NCBI GenBank assembly: GCA_900541355.1
Contig: UQJU01000026.1
Span: forward strand, 1-17,788
Reading direction: 5' to 3'
DNA: 17,788 nucleotides
Source of the DNA: Candidatus Avelusimicrobium fimicolum
GTDB lineage: Bacteria; Elusimicrobiota; Elusimicrobia; Elusimicrobiales; Elusimicrobiaceae
The notes below the pieces were generated by a model. It searched no databases, was not told where the DNA came from, and saw only the letters and a list, made by a program, of their open reading frames with translations. How positions within the stretch are numbered: position 1 is the stretch's first letter; every line of letters starts with the position of its first letter. Positions 13,080 through 17,788 of this stretch are shown piece after piece. The position numbers were made by a program, and so were the translations under genes.

Positions 13080-15293
13080 ATTAAAAAGATTTCGTTTCGG
13101 TTTTTTATTTTGCTTTTTTTGGCTGCCGCAGGAGTAATAGCGGCGGGCGTGGTGTTTTATTGGCAACAAGTGAGCGAAATTTTGGCTGCCGACGTAAAAT
13201 TAAATGTGGCCGCCGCCGGTAAAGAAGCCGCCAGCGACTTTGACCGCCTGCTTGAAACGGATGAACAGGTGCTTGCCTCCTTAGCCTTAACGGTACAGGA
13301 TTCGTACCCGTGGGCGGATTCCGCGCAGTTGACCGATTTTCTGCGAAGGCAAACGAATCACAACTATTTTAAATTATTGGGCGTTATTACGGCGGACAAG
13401 AAGTTATATTTGTCTTCCCATCGTAATTTTACGTCGGCTTTTGTGGCCGATATTTCAGCCCGCACCTTGGAACAGGGAAAATATCTTTCCGTCCGTCAGG
13501 CCGACCCGTTAGACGGAGCCGATGTGTTGGTGCAGTCCGTTGCGCTTTATAAAGAAGGCCGCCCCTTGGGTACGCTTTTTGCGTTGCAATTGCCCGACCG
13601 ATATCAGCCGTTACTTACCCTGTCGGCTATGGGGGATAAAGGTTCTTCCTTAATTATAGAGCGAAGCGGAAACTTGGTGCTGTCTCCGCGCAAAGTGGGG
13701 TTTAAAAATATTTTTAGCCAGTTGGATAAAACCTTGCCCGGCAGCAAAGAGTTGGCAAAATTACGGCAAACGGTTTCAAACGGCAAAACGGCTTTGATAA
13801 GCGCACCGTTAGACGGAGGGACACGCTTTTTGTATTTTATTCCGCTGGGGCGGAACGGGTGGTATATGGTGTCTTCCCTTCCAACGCAGTTTGTGGAAGA
13901 ACGCGCCCAACATTTGGCGGTTTTATCGCTTATTTTATTTGCGTCTGTATTTGCGATTTTCTTTTCGCTCATTTTTTACATCTTGCATATGCGGGCATAC
14001 AGCAACCGCCAGTTGTTTGCCACGGCATTTGTGGATAATTTGACTGGCGCCGACAACTTTAACCGGATGTGTGAAATGTTCCCGCAAAAACTGGCGGAAC
14101 TGCACGGACGTGCGGCCTTGGTGATTTTTGATATTAATAAATTTAAGGTTATTAATGATTTGCACGGCTACGAACGCGGCAACCAGGTGTTGCAGCGTAT
14201 TGCGCAGGTCTTGCGTGAGCACGTTTCCCCCGATGAGTGCTTTTGCCGCTTGTCTGCCGACAATTTTATCCTGTTGTTAAAATATTCGGACCGCCGTTCT
14301 CTTTTGGCTCGTTTGCATACACTCAACACGCAACTGCGCCGAGATTGCACGGTGGAAGATTCCTGCCTGATGATAGACATCGCCTTTGGCGTGTATGAAA
14401 TCAAAGAAGAAATTCCCTTTTATATTATGCTGGACCGGGCTCACTTGGCATTGGAAAAAGCCAAAAAGATGTCTGTTGACAAATGCGAATTTTACGACGA
14501 AGCCGACCGCAAGCGGATTGTAGCGGAAAAACAAATTGAAAACACAATGGAAGATGCTTTGCGCCACGGAGATTTTGCCGTTTATTTACAGCCTAAATGT
14601 GATTTTGCCACGGGAGAAATGCGTGGAGCCGAAGCCTTGGTGCGGTGGCAGAGTGCGGGCGGAAAAATTGTACGGCCGGACGATTTTATCCCGATTTTTG
14701 AAAAAAATGGTTTCATTTTGCGCCTGGATATGTTTATTTTGGAAGAAGTTTCCCGGCTTTTGGCTGCGTGGAAAATTAAAGGCCTTAAACAAGTGCCGAT
14801 AGCCGTTAATTTTTCCCGGCTCCACTTAAACGATTCCCGCTATATTCCCCAAATGTTGCGTTTGGTAAATAAGTACGGCGTGCCGCACGAACTGATTGAA
14901 GTGGAACTGACTGAAAGTGTCATTTTTAACAACTTGGAGCACGCGCAGAATATCATCCGCCAACTGCACGGGAACGGCTTTTCTGTGGCGATGGATGATT
15001 TCGGCTCCGGCTATTCTTCCTTAAATGTGCTGAAAGACTTGCAGTTTGACAGCATCAAACTGGATAAAGAGTTTTTGCGCGGTTTTGAACATAATCCGCA
15101 CGCCCAAAAAGTAATTAAGGGGGCCGTGGCGATGATTAAAACATTAGGCATTAAAATTGTGGCCGAAGGGGTGGAAACCCGCGAACAAGCGGACTTTTTG
15201 CAGGAAATCGGCTGTAATTTGGCACAAGGCTATTTATTCGCCAAACCCCTCACGATTACCGACTTTGAACACCGGCTGAACAGCGGCATTTAG
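13080..15293 (+). CDS. Membrane Cache-type sensor with degenerate GGDEF and intact EAL domain (c-di-GMP phosphodiesterase)
   Basis: Predicted 737 residues. A first membrane helix (about 8-28) and a second (about 279-303) bracket a periplasmic domain whose end, NGWYMVSSLPTQ, resembles Cache sensors. A GGDEF domain follows (about 314-477). The substrate-side FDINKFKVINDLHG is present, but the signature is SADNF where active cyclases have GG(D/E)EF, so cyclase activity is unlikely. The EAL domain (about 489-737) keeps every catalytic element: EALVRW, VNFS, ELTES, DDFGSGYSS, KLDKEF, EGVET and QGYLF. It should cleave c-di-GMP, perhaps with the dead GGDEF as a GTP or signal sensor. I take ATT at 13080 as the start: it lies five bases after GGGAGG and gives KKISFRFFIL before the helix. 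TTG at 13110 lacks a ribosome-binding site and would cut into the helix. The nearby ATG at 13075 is in another frame. Confidence 0.85.
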   Translation: MKKISFRFFILLFLAAAGVIAAGVVFYWQQVSEILAADVKLNVAAAGKEAASDFDRLLETDEQVLASLALTVQDSYPWADSAQLTDFLRRQTNHNYFKLLGVITADKKLYLSSHRNFTSAFVADISARTLEQGKYLSVRQADPLDGADVLVQSVALYKEGRPLGTLFALQLPDRYQPLLTLSAMGDKGSSLIIERSGNLVLSPRKVGFKNIFSQLDKTLPGSKELAKLRQTVSNGKTALISAPLDGGTRFLYFIPLGRNGWYMVSSLPTQFVEERAQHLAVLSLILFASVFAIFFSLIFYILHMRAYSNRQLFATAFVDNLTGADNFNRMCEMFPQKLAELHGRAALVIFDINKFKVINDLHGYERGNQVLQRIAQVLREHVSPDECFCRLSADNFILLLKYSDRRSLLARLHTLNTQLRRDCTVEDSCLMIDIAFGVYEIKEEIPFYIMLDRAHLALEKAKKMSVDKCEFYDEADRKRIVAEKQIENTMEDALRHGDFAVYLQPKCDFATGEMRGAEALVRWQSAGGKIVRPDDFIPIFEKNGFILRLDMFILEEVSRLLAAWKIKGLKQVPIAVNFSRLHLNDSRYIPQMLRLVNKYGVPHELIEVELTESVIFNNLEHAQNIIRQLHGNGFSVAMDDFGSGYSSLNVLKDLQFDSIKLDKEFLRGFEHNPHAQKVIKGAVAMIKTLGIKIVAEGVETREQADFLQEIGCNLAQGYLFAKPLTITDFEHRLNSGI

Positions 15294-15433
15294 CCGGACT
15301 TTGTTGAGCAACTATCCGAATACGCGCAGGAAGAACCCCTTAAATCTGTTATCTGCCGTATCGGTTACGAATATCAATTAAAATCAAATTACAAAAAATT
15401 AATTTTTTACTATTAAATTGGGGGAAATAGGCA

Positions 15434-15464
15434 TTAAAAAATCCCGCCAAAAGTTAAGCGGGAT
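15434..15464 (-). terminator. Minus-strand terminator closing the PTS remnant
   Basis: Read on the minus strand, ATCCCGC (15464-15458) pairs with GCGGGAT (15447-15441) around a ten-base loop, followed by a T-run to 15436. On the plus strand there is no T-run. The hairpin overlaps the last codons of the remnant reading frame. Confidence 0.75.
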
Positions 15465-15498
15465 ATAATATGGGATGCCATATTGGAAAAAGACGCGC

Positions 15499-15540
15499 CG
15501 ATTTCCAGCAGCAGCCCGGCTACGGGCAAAATGGAAATCG
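15499..15540. repeat. Two-tier inverted repeat inside the PTS remnant
   Basis: CGATTTCCA (15499-15507) is a perfect inverted copy of TGGAAATCG (15532-15540). Inside it, GCCCG (15513-15517) pairs with CGGGC (15522-15526) around a four-base loop. Either strand could fold into a stacked hairpin in RNA. Confidence 0.7.
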
Positions 15541-15654
15541 GCAGAAAGAACGGCCAATGGTTTGTATCACCGTTAGTATTTTGTGTTTGTTCGGCGACGA
15601 CATAAAAGCTCCTTTAGATTTGATATGCGGGGCCGGGCATGACAAGGCATTTGT

Positions 15655-15684
15655 ATTTTAATTGCAGAAGGTCCGCTTAGTCAA
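15655..15684 (-). promoter_or_regulatory. Promoter of the PTS remnant unit
   Basis: Read on the minus strand, TTGACT (15684-15679), an 18-base spacer, then TAAAAT (15660-15655). The predicted start near 15648 gives a 45-base leader to the remnant ATG at 15603, and a transcript of about 210 bases to the terminator. Confidence 0.55.
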
Positions 15685-15744
15685 AATATTCTACAATAAA
15701 TAAGAGGTTTTAATATAACACAAGTAAAGGGTCCGGGGAGGCGT

Positions 15745-17688
15745 ATGTTTACTAATTATCCGTTAGCAGTACAAATATTAGGTTGGAGCGTGTTTATGGG
15801 CCTAAACGGCTATATCGGCGCTACTTGCCCTTTGCTGAACTTGGCGGTATTAGCGTTTTTGGGCGCTTACGCCAACAAAAAAACAGGGATTATTTTATTA
15901 ATCATCGCCCTGATTATTACCGCGGCGGAATTTGTTTGGACTTGGTTGGTTGGTTTTGCGGCGGGAATGTCCGCAACTCCGATACCAACAAACACGCCCT
16001 CTTTTATGGAGCAAGGCACCGAAATTTTGAATCTTGTTGCGGCGGGTGTGGTGTTTTTTGTTTTATTAGACCAATTCTATTCGGTATTGCCCGCACCTAA
16101 ATGGCTTGCGGTAGTTATAGTTTCTTTGTTTTATATAATTGGTGCTTGGAGTGGGGTGTATTTTTGGCTTGTATCTTTGGTGTCTTCTATCTTACTAGTA
16201 GCAGTAGGGTTGTTGATTGCTTTATGCTATACCAGAACGGCCCCTTATGCCATAGGTATAGGCGCTGTTCTGTTCTTGGGGCTGGCGGCTATGTACGGGT
16301 ACGGTTTTGTCCGGTGGTGCCATGGTGCATGGGCGGCTAAACAACAAGGCATGGCCCAAGAGCAGTTTATGCAGGCCGTAACAAATAATGAGCCGGAGCA
16401 AATTGCCAAATTATATAACGCAGTAGATTCTGATAGCGCGGAGACGGCACTGAGGAAGGCTTTGGCCGCTAAGAACGAGGACATGGTCCGTTTCCTGATT
16501 AAACAAGGGGTTTGGACGGGTGGTGTCATGAAGGAAATGATATACGATAAAAAATTTTGGGCTGTCCAAATGTTAGTAAACGCGGGGGCTTCCATAGAGC
16601 CTTGGCATATAAGCGCGGCCGCCGCAGAAAATTTTATGCAGGCCGTACAGCTTTTTGTGGAAAAGGGGGTGGATATTAATCAGAAAGACTTCCGTCCGCT
16701 CAGTAAGGCCAGCGAGTCCGGAAATTTAGAAATTGTACAATATTTGCTTAAAACAGGTAAAAATTCACAAGAAACATTGAATGAAGCCCTCTGGGAACTT
16801 TGCGAGGTCAGACCAAAGCCGGACACCCTAAAGATTGCCCAACTGTTGTTAGAGTCCGGAGCGCAAGTAAACAGCCAAGCGGGGTTTTATAACACAACGC
16901 CCCTGCACGGTGCCGCCGAAAATGGGCCTTTGGAATTGGTCAAATTGTTGGTTAGCAAGGGGGCTAAAGTGAATGCGGTGGATAAGGAATTATCCATGCC
17001 GTTGGCCGAAGCCGTGCGAGCGGATAATTTGGAAATTGCTCAATTTTTACTGGAACAGGGGGCGGATAAAACCATTAATCACGCCGATACCGAATTTCAA
17101 ACGGCTATTTTTAAGGCCCGTAGTGCGAAGATGGCTCAACTATTAATAGCCAACGGGGCGGATGTTTCCCGGGGGGATAAAAAGGGTCAATCTGTATTAT
17201 TCCATGCGGTAGCCAACTATTTAGACTTTGATTTGCTGAAAGTGCTATTGCAAAACGGGGCAGATATTAATGCACAGGATAATTCCGGCACGACGGCCTT
17301 ATTGTGGGCGGGGCGGCACCCTTACGAAAGAGATGACAAAAACTGCGTTCAATTTTTGTTGGAAAACGGCGCCAAGGCAAATATAGCCAATAACCAAGGG
17401 GAAACCCCGCTGTTAGTGGCCGAGAAGTTAGAAGTATTACAGGCTTTACTCGCCCATGGGGCGGATGTAAACGCACAAAATGAGGACGGGCAAACCGCGC
17501 TGATGCATATTGCCCGAATCTATGACCCGAAGGGAGAAAAAACAAAATGGTTGCTGGAACACGGCGCGGATGTAAATATACGGGATAAAAAAGGCAAAAC
17601 CGCTTTGGGCTATGCCACCGCCGACATCCACGCTTGGTATTCCAAAGAGCGGGTTGAAATCTTAAAACAATACGGAGCCAAAAAATAA
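15745..17688 (+). CDS. Multi-pass membrane protein with C-terminal ankyrin repeats
   Basis: A 647-residue protein in two parts. Residues 1-190 hold about six hydrophobic helices (roughly 8-40, 48-74, 94-113, 118-138, 140-162, 168-188) that I cannot assign to a known family. From about 205 to the end there are about 14 ankyrin repeats of 26-38 residues. The early ones are degenerate, while later ones show TPLHGAAENGPLELVKLLVSKGAKVNA, in pieces such as TPLHGAAENG, GADVNAQNEDGQTAL and HGADVNIRDKKGKTAL. Ankyrin arrays bind proteins, so this looks like a membrane-tethered docking platform, with the array probably cytoplasmic. Bacterial ankyrin proteins range from host-directed effectors to toxin-neutralising or stress proteins; here there is no secretion signal other than the membrane helices. 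GGGGAGG four bases before ATG 15745 sets the start. The stop is one base before the next gene's ATG, so the two are co-translated. Confidence 0.85.
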   Translation: MFTNYPLAVQILGWSVFMGLNGYIGATCPLLNLAVLAFLGAYANKKTGIILLIIALIITAAEFVWTWLVGFAAGMSATPIPTNTPSFMEQGTEILNLVAAGVVFFVLLDQFYSVLPAPKWLAVVIVSLFYIIGAWSGVYFWLVSLVSSILLVAVGLLIALCYTRTAPYAIGIGAVLFLGLAAMYGYGFVRWCHGAWAAKQQGMAQEQFMQAVTNNEPEQIAKLYNAVDSDSAETALRKALAAKNEDMVRFLIKQGVWTGGVMKEMIYDKKFWAVQMLVNAGASIEPWHISAAAAENFMQAVQLFVEKGVDINQKDFRPLSKASESGNLEIVQYLLKTGKNSQETLNEALWELCEVRPKPDTLKIAQLLLESGAQVNSQAGFYNTTPLHGAAENGPLELVKLLVSKGAKVNAVDKELSMPLAEAVRADNLEIAQFLLEQGADKTINHADTEFQTAIFKARSAKMAQLLIANGADVSRGDKKGQSVLFHAVANYLDFDLLKVLLQNGADINAQDNSGTTALLWAGRHPYERDDKNCVQFLLENGAKANIANNQGETPLLVAEKLEVLQALLAHGADVNAQNEDGQTALMHIARIYDPKGEKTKWLLEHGADVNIRDKKGKTALGYATADIHAWYSKERVEILKQYGAKK

Positions 17689-17689
17689 G

Positions 17690-17788
17690 ATGAAAGTGCT
17701 TCAAAAGTATGTAGCCGTCCTGCTGGCGGCGGTGCTGACGGCCGCTTGCGCCACCCCCAACGTGCAAACCGGGGCGCCCACACCGCCG
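17690..17788 (+). CDS. Lipoprotein, start only (runs off the window)
   Basis: ATG at 17690 follows the ankyrin gene's TAA by a single base, and the frame stays open for all 33 remaining codons. The product starts with a lysine, a hydrophobic stretch and the lipobox LTAAC, with Cys20 as the predicted lipidated residue, then ATPNVQTGAPTPP, a flexible Pro/Thr-rich linker. Ala at position +2 would direct it to the outer membrane under the usual Lol rule. GGAG about eleven bases upstream, inside the ankyrin gene, may be the ribosome-binding site. The mature domain is outside the window, so function is unknown; tight coupling suggests it works with the ankyrin membrane protein. Confidence 0.8.
   Translation, partial: MKVLQKYVAVLLAAVLTAACATPNVQTGAPTPP

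Larger units (their letters stand above)
15434..15603 (-). pseudogene. Decayed 5' fragment of a PTS glucose/N-acetylglucosamine-type EIIC permease gene
   Basis: On the minus strand, ATG at 15603, preceded by AAAGGAGC, opens a frame reading MSSPNKHKILTVIQTIGRSF and then a premature stop (27 residues). Shifting by one base just after GRSF continues as LPISILPVAGLLLEIGASF and ends at TAA (15434-15436). This joined text is the characteristic N-terminus of PTS EIIC permeases of the glucose superfamily (IGR-x-LP(I/V)-x-LPVAGLLLGIG). Only about 55 of the usual several hundred codons remain, one base is missing, and the normal LLLGIG reads LLLEIG. The promoter, ribosome-binding site and a terminator survive, so the locus could still be transcribed. 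Family recognition is from memory of the motif; inactivation as a transporter is certain from length alone. Confidence 0.75.
15294..15744. other. 451-base intergenic region between the EAL gene and the ankyrin gene
   Basis: No intact gene of ordinary size is seen here. The left part (15294-15433) is AT-rich and includes the 16-base palindrome AAAAAATTAATTTTTT at 15393-15408. No plus-strand terminator is obvious after the EAL gene. The middle (15434-15603, minus) holds a PTS permease remnant with a promoter at 15655-15684, listed separately. The right end holds the ankyrin gene's ribosome-binding site, GGGGAGG at 15734-15740. Its promoter is uncertain; TAATAT at 15711-15716, with TTCTAC 16 bases upstream, is the best I can offer. 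Confidence 0.6.

Noticed and set aside
12981..13169. 63-residue N-terminal extension of the glycosyltransferase
   Set aside because: It would cross the TATAAT box and the divergent gene's start, is low-complexity and basic, and the family starts at the IVPAYNEE motif.
15393..15408. AAAAAATTAATTTTTT palindrome as a protein-binding operator
   Set aside because: A/T-only palindromes arise easily in AT-rich intergenic DNA; nothing else supports a binding site.
15464..15469. TATAAT on the plus strand as a promoter for the 15470-15744 region
   Set aside because: There is no -35 partner and no TG extension, and it overlaps the stem of the minus-strand terminator.
15470..15661. Plus-strand 63-codon reading frame starting MGCHIGKRRADF
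   Set aside because: It runs antisense to the recognisable PTS permease remnant, has no ribosome-binding site, and its composition follows from the opposite strand.

Overview
The window is an ordinary-looking stretch of a Gram-negative bacterial chromosome, with an outer-membrane TolC/NodT-type channel at the left edge and a lipoprotein at the right edge. It carries eleven complete protein genes, two genes cut by the window edges, and one decayed remnant. GC content looks moderate. Genes are short-spaced and most units end in a strong GC-rich hairpin followed by T's. My best guess for the organism is a gut-associated member of Elusimicrobiota. That rests on overall impression (short PurA, membrane-ankyrin protein, TGnTATAAT promoters), not on a marker gene, so treat it as weak.

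Layout. 1-888: C-terminal part of an outer-membrane efflux channel. 1016-3419: purB-purA, overlapping by 8 bases, which convert IMP to AMP. 3527-4126: HAD-family phosphatase-like protein, convergent with a CNNM/CBS membrane protein (4163-5458, minus). 5571-8054: copper(I) P-type ATPase with a CopZ-like domain fused at its C-terminus, which keeps its own ribosome-binding site and ATG. 8153-10084: glutamine-dependent NAD synthetase, convergent with deoB (10140-11348, minus). 11471-11998: unrecognised 175-residue protein. 12048-12980 (minus): GtrB/DPM1-like membrane glycosyltransferase. 13080-15293: membrane Cache-degenerate GGDEF-EAL protein that seems to start at ATT. 15294-15744: intergenic region holding, on the minus strand, the promoter, ribosome-binding site and first ~55 codons of a PTS sugar permease (EIIC) gene, frameshifted and closed by a terminator. 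15745-17688: six-helix membrane protein with about 14 ankyrin repeats, followed after one base by a lipoprotein gene that runs off the window.

Functionally, most of the window is housekeeping: AMP synthesis (purBA), NAD synthesis (nadE), pentose-phosphate salvage (deoB), copper export, and a c-di-GMP phosphodiesterase. The least conventional parts are the nested copA/copZ arrangement, the ATT start, several -10 boxes placed so that transcription would begin at the start codon, the PTS-derived transcription unit at 15434-15684, and the ankyrin-membrane/lipoprotein pair. I found no tRNA, rRNA, CRISPR array, insertion sequence or integrase. No complete, clearly novel multi-gene defence or mobile system is visible.
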